Positions 38,701 to 48,660 of a stretch of 64,000 bases of DNA are shown one piece after another. Position 1 is the stretch's first letter. The number at the start of each line of letters is the position of its first letter. The notes beneath the pieces are model-generated. The model saw only the letters and a list, made by a program, of their open reading frames with translations, had not been told where the DNA came from and searched no databases. The DNA is taken from NCBI GenBank assembly GCA_964016885.1, contig OZ024742.1, positions 166,001 through 230,000 of the forward strand, given 5' to 3'. Source of the stretch: Eledone cirrhosa. Taxonomy: Eukaryota > Mollusca > Cephalopoda > Octopoda > Eledonidae. The translations under genes were made by a program, and so were the position numbers.

Positions 38701-39741
38701 CACATACTATATATATCTAATGTACACACACTATATCTATCTAATGTACACATACTACATATCTAATGTACACATACTATATATATCTAATGTACACACA
38801 CTACATATCTAATGTACACACATTATATATATCTAATGTACACACACTATATATCTAATGTACACATACTATATATATCTAATGTACACACACTACATAT
38901 ATCTAATGTACACACACTATATATATCTAATGTACACACACTATATATCTAATGTACACACACTATATATCTAATGTACACACACTACATATCTAATGAA
39001 CACACACTATATATATCTAATGTACACACACTATATATATCTAATGTACACACACTACATATCTAATGTACACACACTATATATCTAATGTACACACACT
39101 ATATATATCTAATGTACACACACTATATATATCTAATGTACACACACTATATATATCTAATGTACACACACTACATATCTAATGTACACACACTATATAT
39201 ATCTAATGTACACACACTATATATATCTAATGTACACATACTATATATATCTAATGTACACATACTATATATATCTAATGTACACACACTATATATATCT
39301 AATGTACACACACTACATATCTAATGTACACATACTATATATATCTAATGTACACACACTACATATCTAATGTACACACACTATATATATCTAATGTACA
39401 CACACTATATATCTAATGTACACACACTATATATATCTAATGTACACATACTATATATATCTAATGTACACACACTATATATCTAATGTACACACACTAC
39501 ATATCTAATGTACACACACTACATATCTAATGTACACATACTATATATCTAATGTACACACACTACATATCTAATGAACACACACTACATATCTAATGTA
39601 CACATACTATATATCTAATGTACACACACTACATATCTAATGTACACATACTATATATCTAATGTACACGCACTACATATCTAATGTACACACACACACA
39701 CTACACATCTAATGTACACACACACACATGACACATCTAAT

Positions 39742-39775
<34 letters not shown>

Positions 39776-39790
39776 CACATCTAATGTACA

Positions 39791-39899
39791 CACACTATAT
39801 TTCTCAAACACAATGTCAGTTACAATAATTTTCAATATAATCAAAAATATTTGTAACTTTAGATATTAGTGGATTTTGTTGATATTGTCTTAACCCTTT
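39791..39899. other. Short AT-rich spacer between arrays
   Basis: About 110 bp of AT-rich sequence separates the 22/24-bp satellite from the 72-bp array. No feature is seen. Confidence 0.6.
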
Positions 39900-41034
39900 A
39901 CTATTTACATTACTCTATATATACTATTATATTTTCACAGTAAAGACTTTACCTCACATAACATCTACATTACTCTATATATACTATTATATTTTCACAG
40001 TAACGGCTTTACCTCACATAACATTTACATTACTCTATATATACTATTGTATTTTCATGGTAACGGCTTTACCTCACATAATATCTCACATAACATTTAC
40101 ATTACTCTATATATACTATTGTATTTTCATGGTAAAGGCTTTACCTCACATAATATCTCACATAACATTTACATTACTCTATATATACTATTGTATTTTC
40201 ATGGTAACGGCTTTACCTCACATAATATCTCACATAACATTTACATTACTCTATATATACTATTATATTTTCACAGTAAAGGCTTTACCTGACATAATAT
40301 CTCACATAACATTTACATTACTCTATATATACTATCATATTTTCACGGTAAAGGCTTTACCTCACATAATATCTCACATAACATTTACATTACTCTATAT
40401 ATACTATTATATTTTCACAGTAAAGGCTTTACCTCACATAATATCTCACATAACATTTACATTACTCTATATATACTATTGTATTTTCATGGTAAAGGCT
40501 GTACCTCACATAATATCTCACATAACATTTACATTACTCTATATATACTATTGTATTTTCACAGTAAAGGCTTTACCTCACATAATATCTCACATAACAT
40601 TTACATTACTCTATATATACTATTGTATTTTCATGGTAAAGGCTTTACCTCACATAATATCTCACATAACATTTACATTACTCTATATATACTATTGTAT
40701 TTTCATGGTAAAGGCTTTACCTCACATAACATTTACATTACTCTATATATACTATTGTATTTTCATGGTAAAGGCTTTACCTCACATAATATCTCACATA
40801 ACATTTACATTACTCTATATATACTATTGTATTTTCAGTAAAGGCTTTACCTCACATAATATCTCACATAACATTTACATTACTCTATATATACTATTGT
40901 ATTTTCATGGTAAAGGCTTTACCTCACATATCTCACATAACATTTACATTACTCTATATATACTATCGTATTTTCATGGTAAAGGCTTTACCTCACATAA
41001 TATCTCACATAACATTTACATTACTCTATATATT
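39900..41034. repeat. 72-bp tandem array, left part (about 16 units)
   Basis: The unit contains TTTACATTACTCTATATATA, then ATTTTCATGGTAAAGG and CTTTACCTCACATA. The first units and one near 40735 are 60 bp, lacking a 12-bp AATATCTCACAT segment. GGTAAAG-G-CTTTACC is a perfect 7-bp inverted repeat around a central G in units of the ATGG type; the ACAG type loses the outer pair. Because 72 is a multiple of three, frames up to 369 codons stay open, but in more than one frame, so they are not taken as genes. Confidence 0.95.
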
Positions 41035-41212
41035 GGCAGTATCGGTAGAAGGTCGGACGCCATGCTTTCCAGCATAGTTACGTCCCTTTACGATCTGAGT
41101 TCAAATCCAGCCGAGGTTGACTTTGCCTTTCATCCTTACGGGGTCGATAAAATAAAGTACCAGTAATGCACTGGGTAATTGCTGGCCTTGTGCCTAAAGT
41201 AGAAACAATTAT
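41035..41212 (+). mobile_element. tRNA-derived cephalopod SINE interrupting the 72-bp array
   Basis: The element starts GGCAGTATCGGTAGAAGG, carries a polymerase III B-box-like GAGTTCAAATCC near 41097, then CTTTGCCTTTCATCC and GTCGATAAAATAAAGTACC, and ends CTTGTGCCTAAAGTAGAAAC. It sits inside one 72-bp unit, with array sequence on both sides. A clean target-site duplication is not visible: TATATT can be read on both sides, but a few bases of the unit are missing. Three further copies lie at 46243, 46879 and 63943. Confidence 0.9.
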
Positions 41213-42035
41213 ATTTTCACAGTAAAGGCTTTACCTCACATAATATCTCACATAACATTTACATTACTCTATATATACTATTATTTTCATGGTAAAGGCT
41301 TTACCTCACATAATAACTCACATAACATTTACATTACTCTATATATACTATTGTATTTTCATGGTAAAGGCTTTATCTCACATAATATCTCACATAACAT
41401 TTACATTACTCTATATATACTATTGTATTTTCACAGTAAAGGCTTTACCTCACATAATATCTCACATAACATTTACATTACTCTATATATACTATTGTAT
41501 TTTCATGGTAAAGGCTTTACCTCACATAATATCTCCCATAACATTTACATTACTCTATATATACTATTGTATTTTCATGGTAAAGGCTTTACCTCACATA
41601 ATATCTCACATAACATTTACATTACTCTATATATACTATTGTATTTTCACAGTAAAGGCTTTACCTCACATAATATCTCATAACATTTACATTACTCTAT
41701 ATATACTATTGTATTTTCATGGTAAAGGCTTTACCTCACATATCTCACATAACATTTACATTACTCTATATATACTATCGTATTTTCATGGTAAAGGCTT
41801 TACCTCACATAATATCTCACATAACATTTACATTACTCTATATATACTATTATATTTTCACGGTAAAGGCTTTACCTCACATAATATCTCACATAACATT
41901 TACATTACTCTATATATACTATTATATTTTCATGGTAAAGGCTTTACCTCACATAATATCTCACATAACATTTACATTACTCTATATATACTATTATATT
42001 TTCATGGTAAAGGCTTTACCTCACATATTTATCTC
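41213..42035. repeat. 72-bp tandem array, right part (about 11 units)
   Basis: This continues the array to the left of the SINE with the same unit, the same ATGG/ACAG alternation and the same GGTAAAG/CTTTACC dyad. A unit near 41735 lacks 4 bp (TCACATATCTCACATAACA). The open frame of 250 codons here is a period-of-three artefact. Confidence 0.95.
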
Positions 42036-42440
42036 ACATAATATCGAATCTATGAGAGTTTGAAAGTATTTATTTTGAGAACAATTTTATTTATTTTGAA
42101 AGCAATTTTATTTATTTTGAAAGTATTTATTTTGAAAGTATTTATTTTGAGAACAATACCTTAACATCAGGTTTAGTGACCAGTTACAGCCAGTTTCAAC
42201 AGAAAGAGGTAGAGAATTCTGGCCGGTTTTGGCCGGTTTGAACATTAAAGGGTTAACTGGCAAGAGAGAATATATGGCAGTGTTGTCCAACCAACGTGTG
42301 TGTGTATGTGTGTGTGTTAGTGCTATGTTATGTTATCAGTGATGTAATGAGATTTATTGGAAATCTCACTTTAGATATGGAAGGTATCAAGTGGGTTACT
42401 GTATTTCTAAAGAAAGACTGCATCGATTATCAGCTTCTGA
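42036..42440. other. AT-rich spacer with short repeats, no gene
   Basis: TATTTATTTTGA-type pentads repeat at 42065-42150, GGCCGGTTTTGGCCGGTTTG occurs near 42220, and a TGTGTG run lies near 42296-42318. No coding signal is seen. Confidence 0.6.
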
Positions 42441-43345
42441 TGAGCTAATACCATATCTGCAAATTCTAGCCGACTGAACCTACACCCACCAGGCTTCCAA
42501 CCTGGCTGTGCCTGTCAATCCTGTCCACAAAGATTATGAACAAGAGAAGTAACAAGACATAGTCCGACACCCACATTGAATGGGACCACTTTGAGGTTAA
42601 GCTGAATCCAACTTTGAATAAGAAAATAAAGTATTCTGCCAAACCATCTGCCAACTTTGTAATAAGAAGTCCTCCACTATGACAGCTATCAGAAACACAT
42701 TTGGGGTTCTCCTCTCTCCAGAAGTGCATCGTTGCGAGGTAGAGAGAATACTTTGCTGATCGCCTAAACCCAATCACAACAGCATCTTCTGGTGTACATG
42801 AGGTGCATCTGGGAGCGATGACTAATCTCAGAGGGTGAGGTCAGAAGAGCAGTTAAAGATCTCGAATGTGGCAAGGCCTCTGGGGAGGATAAAATTCCAT
42901 CAGAGATGTTAAAAGCCTTAAATAGAGAAAGTATTCTCCAGCTGACTTGTGTGTGCCGGGTGGCCTGGATCTCTGAAATGGCACCTAAGTAATTGCAGTC
43001 GGGAGTGATAATCCCAATTTTTAAAAAGAGAGACAAAAGAGATTGCCCCAATTATAAAGGGACCTCCTTGTTAAGCCTTCCCGGTAAAGTCTATGCTAAG
43101 GTCTGGCAAAGCAGGGAGATTGTCAAGTCCAATCAGAAGGCAGTACAGCTGACCAAATATTCAGACTGTGACAAGTCAGAGAAATCGTGGGAGTAATACC
43201 AAAAGGTGTATGCTTGTTTCGTAAAACTTGAAACAGCATATAACCATATTCCACAGGACCTGCTGTGGAAGGTTCTACAGGAGTATGGTATCAAAATACA
43301 GCTTCTTCTTGTCCAGGTGTCTCTATATGCATGCTCTAGTTCTTG
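42441..43345 (+). pseudogene. Decayed LINE reverse-transcriptase fragment
   Basis: Across two or more frames the plus strand reads EVRRAVKDLECGKASGEDK, IPSEMLKALNRE, a stop after ISEMAPK, then QSGVIIPIFKKRDKRDCPNY and KGTSLLSLPGKVYAKV. Further on it reads YACFVKLETAYNHIPQDLLW, the motif-A region in which the usual FVDLEKAFD aspartates are changed to K and T/N. The fingers region between KVYAKV and motif A is shortened. No YxDD box is found. Stops, frameshifts and lost catalytic aspartates make it non-functional. It resembles a widespread animal LINE family also represented by the 3' remnant at 30110-30445. Confidence 0.8.
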
Positions 43346-44105
43346 GTTTGGATAATTGATGCCAAGTTGAAACCATTTAATTATTTTCAAATAATGTTGA
43401 AGATAAGAATTTGGAGGGATTTAGTAATTAAGGTGATATTTGAAGCATAACTTAAATGCTTATACAATGGAAGCTTTTTAGATAAATATAAACACTTTAA
43501 CTCTTTCATTACCATATGTTTAATAAACAAAAAAAAAAGTATTATTTTCAAAATAATTAAGAATTTGTATAGATTCAGTAACAGAACTTTGTCGTTTTAA
43601 AGCTGGTGTTTGTAACACAACAAAATTTCTTACATGAAAACATGATGTGAGATTTAAATTGAAATATGAAGACATTAAAACAAACAATTTTGTATGATAA
43701 AAGCAGGGGAAGTTTTAAGTAGTTTGGTAGTAAAAGTGGGGTAACAGTAGGGTAACAGTGAAATGAAGACATGGACTGTAAATGTATTATTTATTCAACT
43801 GCAGAGGTTTCTACAAGATACCAGAATTACTGGATTTCCTTCCTTACTTTCAGTTTGTCCATAGAAAATAAGTGAAAAAAAAAAGATTTTGTTTTTTCTT
43901 TTTAGATTGGAGAAGAGAAAAAGAAAAACACAACTCCAGGATCTAGAAAAAAATAAATAAAAAGATTTGTTTTTTAAATTAAGGAAAAAATGTTTGTTTT
44001 AAAAACCTATGTCAGTGTAAATTTGTAAGAATGTTTTCCTTTTTTTTCCTCTCTCACCTCATGCTGTGTTCCTTCTCAACAAATTAACAAACAGAAGTTT
44101 AACAA
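43346..44105. other. AT-rich intergenic DNA, no gene seen
   Basis: High AT with poly(A) and poly(T) runs (for example near 43530, 43875 and 44040). No frame with recognisable content was found. Confidence 0.55.
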
Positions 44106-44510
44106 TATTATATATTATATTATATTATATTATATAAGATGATAAAAATGCATGTGATAACAAAACAGAATTTAAAATTGGTTCATGTGCATGCATGCCT
44201 GCATGCAAACATATATGTATTTATGTATGTATATATGTATGTGTGTGCATGTATATATGTATACGTGTATGTATGTATGTATGTACGTATGAATATATGT
44301 ATATCTATACATATACACACATATCTGTATACACATAAATATATAATTGTATGTATGTGTGTGTGTGTGTGATTATATATATTCACACACACAACCATAT
44401 TTGTATCTAATATGTATACACACACACATGTATACACACACATACATGTACACACGCACACACACACACATATTTGAGTATGTATGTAAGTATGTATAAG
44501 TAAACATACA
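44106..44510. repeat. Composite microsatellite (TATAT / TATG / CACA)
   Basis: ATATT repeats at 44107-44135 are followed by degenerate ATGT/GTAT and CACATA repeats. Short frames on both strands encode only low-complexity Tyr/Val/Cys/His peptides. Confidence 0.9.
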
Positions 44511-44702
44511 TCCATGTATGTTTTCTTTCCCTCACTATCTGTCCATTACTTAGACTCCCCCTCTGCTGTTGCATTGCAGTGTCAAGTGGAAACCATTCTC
44601 CACACATTCAATGGAATTCTTTTAAAAACTCTAAACAATGATGATTCTGCCAACCAATACAATACACCAAATTCTTATGGGCAGACTGTCCCCTTATTTT
44701 TT

Positions 44703-44722
44703 GGTGGTGGTGGTGGTGGTGG
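44703..44722. repeat. (GGT)n microsatellite
   Basis: About seven GGT triplets, followed by GAGGAGGGGAGGAG. Confidence 0.9.
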
Positions 44723-44919
44723 TGAGGAGGGGAGGAGATTGTTTTCTTCCTTGTTGCTTCTTATTATTTTATGTTTATTTTATCTTGTGTGTGTATGTGT
44801 GTGTATCCCCTTATGTGGTTGATGGTTGAAAGAAAGGAGTACTCAATATTGCTCTTGTATGATGACCAGGCGAAACTCCAGAGTAACAAGACTCACTTTT
44901 TAGCCTTAATAAAATTGAA

Positions 44920-45099
44920 TATATATATAATCTGTGTATATATATATATGTATATATATATGTGTGTGTGTGTGTATATATATGTATGTATATATAATCT
45001 GTGTATATATCATCATCATCATCGTTTAACGTCCATATATATATATATGTGTGTGTTTGTGTGTGTGTGTATATATATGTATGTATATATAATCTGTGT

Positions 45100-45147
<48 letters not shown>

Positions 45148-45165
45148 GCATGTATACACACACAT
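44920..45165. repeat. AT/GT microsatellite enclosing a minimal LINE tail
   Basis: Long TA and TG dinucleotide tracts flank CATCATCATCATCGTTTAAC at 45009-45035. That phrase is the reverse complement of the extreme 3' end of the LINE described at 48069-52290. The inserted piece is under 30 bp and TA repeats resume directly after it. Confidence 0.75.
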
Positions 45166-46242
45166 TCCAGTCTAATTGTGGTCAATTTGTCCTTGTTTTC
45201 ATCTTTCTTTCACAATATTTCTTTGATTGGTTCTTCGTTTTCTTCTTCATCCTCATCATCATCATCATGTTCATATGTCTCAAGGTGTGAATATGGGACG
45301 ATATATTTATATATAAACTTACATGATAACAGTGAGTGCAAAAACAAAAAACAGAAGAAATTTGCTAAGCTGCTAAAATATACACTGCATGTTTTTTATA
45401 GTATTACAACACCTGTGTGGTCATTATCATCCTTGTTAACATCTTAATTAGAGTCAGTAATTTTGTACTTTCTTACTCTGGATATAATAAGTGTTGTTGT
45501 TGTTATTGTTCATCATCATCATCGACATTATCATTGACATTAAAAACATCATCATCATCATCATTATAATCATTGTCATTAAATATTGAACATGTTATCT
45601 TGTTGTCTTTCATATGTAACGTAGAGTGGATTTCCTTGGCAGTCTGTTGTTGATGTTTTTAATTTATTGATTTACTTAGTTTTGCTTAGTTTTGTTTGTT
45701 TTTTATTCCATCACCCCCCTCCCCCCACTGCTCAGCTTGAACCCCTCCCCCGTCCCACCCTGCCACTGTGCCAACACGTGCAACAATCTTCTCTATATAC
45801 AGGTAAAATAGAATAAATTACTGGAGGAGGGGGAAGGGGGGGGGGATAAATAATTAATGAATTAATTAATAATTAGGGTGAAAAAGGTAAGAAAAATGTT
45901 GCAGGTGCAGCAAATGTTTAGTTTTTGGTTTAGATTAGATAATGTACCTGGTGGTGGTGGTGTGACTGGCTCTGCCGGTACACAGGGGGGAAGGGTCAGC
46001 AATGAGATCACAAGTGCTCAGTCTCCCAGATTCTACAGGATTTAAGTGAAGAAAAAAAAATTAAAAAAAAAACCATAGGGATCTAGCTTGGATGGAAGTT
46101 GGGGCTCCAACAGGTTTGGTGTAATACCATTTGACTGGTGGTGGACAGTCCTAACAGAAACTTCACAGCTCTATATAAAGTTGACAGCTATCTCTATGGA
46201 AAGAAAGAAAAAAGGAAAAATTAATACAAGAATAATAATAAA
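45166..46242. other. Microsatellite-rich intergenic DNA, no gene seen
   Basis: It contains CAT/ATC triplet runs at 45247-45268, 45509-45525 and 45547-45565, poly(C) and poly(G) stretches near 45713-45730 and 45828-45845, and (GGT)n near 45952. I find no coding signal. Confidence 0.6.
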
Positions 46243-46453
46243 GGTTTCTTATTTAGGCACAAGGCCAGCAAGTTTGAGAGAGGGGAAAGTCATTTATATA
46301 AAACCCCAGTGCATGACTGGTACTTTATTTTATCAACCCCATAAGGATGAAAGGCAAAGTTAACCTCAACGGGATTTGAACTCAGACCGTAAAGGACCGT
46401 AACTATGCTGCAAAGGCACGGTGTCCGACCCTCTACCGATACTGCCAATCCAC
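46243..46453 (-). mobile_element. tRNA-derived SINE, minus strand
   Basis: The reverse complement starts GGTGGATTGGCAGTATCGG, carries the B-box-like GAGTTCAAATCC, then CTTTGCCTTTCATCC, and ends near GGCCTTGTGCCTAAAT. About 35 bp of unrelated sequence replaces the usual segment before GCTGGCCTTGTGCC. It lies head-to-head with the plus-strand copy at 46879. Confidence 0.9.
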
Positions 46454-46456
46454 CGG

Positions 46457-46828
46457 ATTTCCCTTTAAATACTGACAGAACAATCAAGGCCAACAGACCT
46501 GATATAATTGTGAAGGACCATAAAGAGAAAACATGTTTCTTAATTGACATGAGCATTCCATCAGAACATAACACCTCGAAAGAGTTTGGAAAGCTCAGTA
46601 GTATAAAGATCTATCAATGAAATTGAGAAAATGTGGCATCTTAAGGCCTGTACAGTACCAGGGATAGTCGGTACACTTGGAATGATAAAAAAGGGAACTG
46701 AAAAATATTTGAACCAGATACCTAGTAAGTCATCTCTGCAAGAGATACAGAAATACTGTCCCAGTACTGAGAAGGGCTTTATCAATTTAAATACCTTGCA
46801 AAGACATTTAAGGTTTCTGCCCTTGTAG
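46457..46828 (+). pseudogene. LINE C-terminal remnant with a frameshift
   Basis: One frame reads NTDRTIKANRPDIIVKDHKE, then KTCFLIDMSIPSEHNTSKEF and ends at TGA 46618-46620. A frame one base away continues through MWHLKACTVPGIVGTLGMIK, then KGTEKYLNQIPSKSSLQEIQ. This pair matches the C-terminal tail of a LINE type common in aquatic invertebrates. A single-base frameshift near 46618 and the missing upstream region mark it as dead. It is bounded on both sides by inward-facing SINE heads. Confidence 0.65.
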
Positions 46829-46878
46829 CATCATTTGTGTGACAATTGATTGTAAAATGTGTGGATTATCAAAGGGCG

Positions 46879-47057
46879 GTGGATTGGCAGTATCAGTAAA
46901 GCGTTGGACTCCATGGTTTGTAGCATGGAGTTACGCCCCTTTATGATCTGAGTTCAAATCCCGCCGAGGTTAACTTTGCCTTTCATCCTTAAAATAAAGT
47001 ACCAGTAATATACTGGGGTAATTGCTGGCCTTGTGCCAAAAGTAGAAACAATTATCA
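46879..47057 (+). mobile_element. tRNA-derived SINE, plus strand
   Basis: It starts GTGGATTGGCAGTATCAG, has GAGTTCAAATCCCGCC as the B-box region, lacks the usual CGGGGTCGAT segment, and ends CTTGTGCCAAAAGTAGAAAC. It is the inverted partner of the copy at 46243-46453. Confidence 0.9.
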
Positions 47058-47137
47058 AATTTTGCCTCCTCAGGTGTCAGATTGACTCAGGATGATTTGG
47101 AAAAGAAGCATCTTTTCAGAATTGATAAATAAAAAAC

Positions 47138-47825
47138 CAGTCTTATGTAGGGGATCAACAGAACTACCAGAGTATCAGATCAGTCTTATGTAGGGGATCA
47201 ACAGAACTGCTGGAGTATCAGACCAGTCTTATGTAGGGGATCAACAGAACTACCAGAGTATCAGATCAGTCTTATGTAGGGGATCAACAGAACTGCTGGA
47301 GTATCAGACCAGTCTTATGTAGGGGATCAACAGAACTGCTGGAGTATCAGACCAGTCTTATGTAGGGGATCAACAGAACTACCAGAGTATCAGATCAGTC
47401 TTATGTAGGGGATCAACAGAACTACCAGAGTATCAGATCAGTCTTATGTAGGGGATCAACAGAACTACCAGAGTATCAGATCAGTCTTATGTAGGGGATC
47501 AACAGAACTACCAGAGTATCAGATCAGTCTTATGTAGGGGATCAACAGAACTGCTGGAGTATCAGACCAGTCTTATGTAGGGGATCAACAGAACTGCTGG
47601 AGTATCAGACCAGTCTTATGTAGGGGATCAACAGAACTACCAGAGTATCAGATCAGTCTTATGTAGGGGATCAACAGAACTACCAGAGTATCAGATCAGT
47701 CTTATGTAGGGGATCAACAGAACTACCAGAGTATCAGATCAGTCTTATGTAGGGGATCAACAGAACTGCTGGAGTATCAGACCAGTCTTATGTGGGGGAT
47801 AAACAGAACTGCTGGAGTATAAGAC
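47138..47825. repeat. 43-bp tandem array, 16 units of two linked types
   Basis: The unit begins CAGTCTTATGTAGGGGATCA. Two types alternate: P has ACTACCAG and ends CAGAT, and Q has ACTGCTGG and ends CAGAC. The changes are linked in every unit. The order is P Q P Q Q P P P P Q Q P P P Q Q, so PPPQQ is repeated at the right end. The last unit has GTGGGGGATAAA and GTATAAGACC. Confidence 0.97.
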
Positions 47826-47839
47826 CTTGCAGTATTTCT

Positions 47840-48045
47840 TTTTGTATTCAGAGTTCAAATCTTGCCTACCAGACCATCGCAGGGTTAAATTCCCTGCTAT
47901 TGCTGGTACTCATTTTTTGAGTACACTGGAACAACATGAAATGAAGTGTTTTGCTCAAGAACACAACACAGAACCCAACCCAGGAATTGAACCCACAACA
48001 TTATGGTCATAAGTTCAACACCCTTACCACTAGGCCACATGCTTC
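47840..48045 (-). mobile_element. Second tRNA-derived SINE type, minus strand
   Basis: On the minus strand the element begins near 48045 with a tRNA-like head. An A-box TGGCCTAGTGG is at 48037-48027 and a B-box GGTTCAATTCC at 47993-47983. The body contains the reverse complement of AAGTGTTTTGCTCAAGAACA and of GCTATTGCTGGTACTCATTT. A related copy lies at 62925-63150, also on the minus strand. This family is distinct from the GGCAGTATCGG SINE. Confidence 0.8.
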
Positions 48046-48531
48046 CATATATATATATATATATATAGCTAGCAAAATCCTTTCCTTCTTCCTTCTTCGA
48101 AGGCACGGGGCGGTCAAACGCCTAACACCCACAGCCATCATGTGGCCCCCTCCCCTCGCTCTCTCTCACTCTCTCTCTCTCTCCCTATAAATATATGATA
48201 GGAATTCACTTCGCCAAATTTCATTTCATTGCTTGCTGTCCCACGATATATTCATGTAAACGTAATGTACAGACTTCATCTCTCTCTCTCTCTCTCTCCT
48301 AGCGTATTTTCAAAACAATCCATATTTCGTATCAAGTCCAAATAGCCAATCTATCGCTAAAACAAACTACATTTTCTGTTTCTATTAATTGCTAAATACG
48401 TAGGTTTTTGGACGTATTTAACAGAACAAATTTTGTATTTTTGTTAATCGCTTGTTAAATGCATGGACCCCACTCAATCATTACCTTCTTGCTAGCTACC
48501 CAACACCCCACCCCCACACACCACCATTGCT

Positions 48532-48605
48532 ATTACGTGGACCAATCATAAAACAGAGCCCCCACGCATCACCAGTATTATTACGCGGACCAATCAGAAA
48601 CCAGA
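48532..48605 (+). promoter_or_regulatory. Duplicated CCAAT-box motif in the LINE 5' region
   Basis: TTACGTGGACCAATCATAAA at 48533 is repeated as TTACGCGGACCAATCAGAAA at 48581, 49 bp apart. Both hold a CCAAT box and lie 50-130 bp before the ORF start. LINEs need an internal promoter near their 5' end, so this may contribute, but no transcription data are available. CT-rich tracts at about 48155-48185 and 48280-48298 lie further upstream. Confidence 0.4.
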
Positions 48606-48660
48606 GGCCTATACTATCGCTTGCCTGGTTGCCTTTCGATATACGATATATGATGGATGG

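Larger units (their letters stand above)
31991..39790. repeat. 22/24-bp AT-rich satellite array, about 340 monomers
   Basis: Tandem monomers contain ATCTAATGTACACACACTAT. The length alternates between 22 and 24 bp according to one extra TA in the following TATATAT run. Other variants are ACACATAC for ACACACAC and CATATC for TATATC. Short frames reading MYTHYIYL and related peptides on the plus strand are by-products of the repeat. The right edge grades into a CA dinucleotide run at about 39690-39775. The array contains one inverted monomer (35023-35068) and a 2652-bp block duplication. Confidence 0.97.

Noticed and set aside
32227..39370. Many 62-86-codon frames reading MYTHYIYL or SNVHTLYI
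   Set aside because: Translations of the 22/24-bp satellite in shifting frames; artefacts.
41035..41212. Genuine tRNA gene in the SINE head
   Set aside because: Only A/B-box-like segments remain. No complete cloverleaf or acceptor stem can be drawn, and the CTTTGCCTTTC body identifies a SINE.
40057..42041. Open frames of 369 and 250 codons across the 72-bp array
   Set aside because: The period is divisible by three, other frames are open too, the peptides are low-complexity, and the first frame runs into a SINE. No start context or domain supports a gene.
44183..45185. Frames of 100-148 codons over the AT/GT microsatellites
   Set aside because: They encode only repetitive Tyr/Ile/Val/Cys peptides on both strands, caused by dinucleotide repeats.
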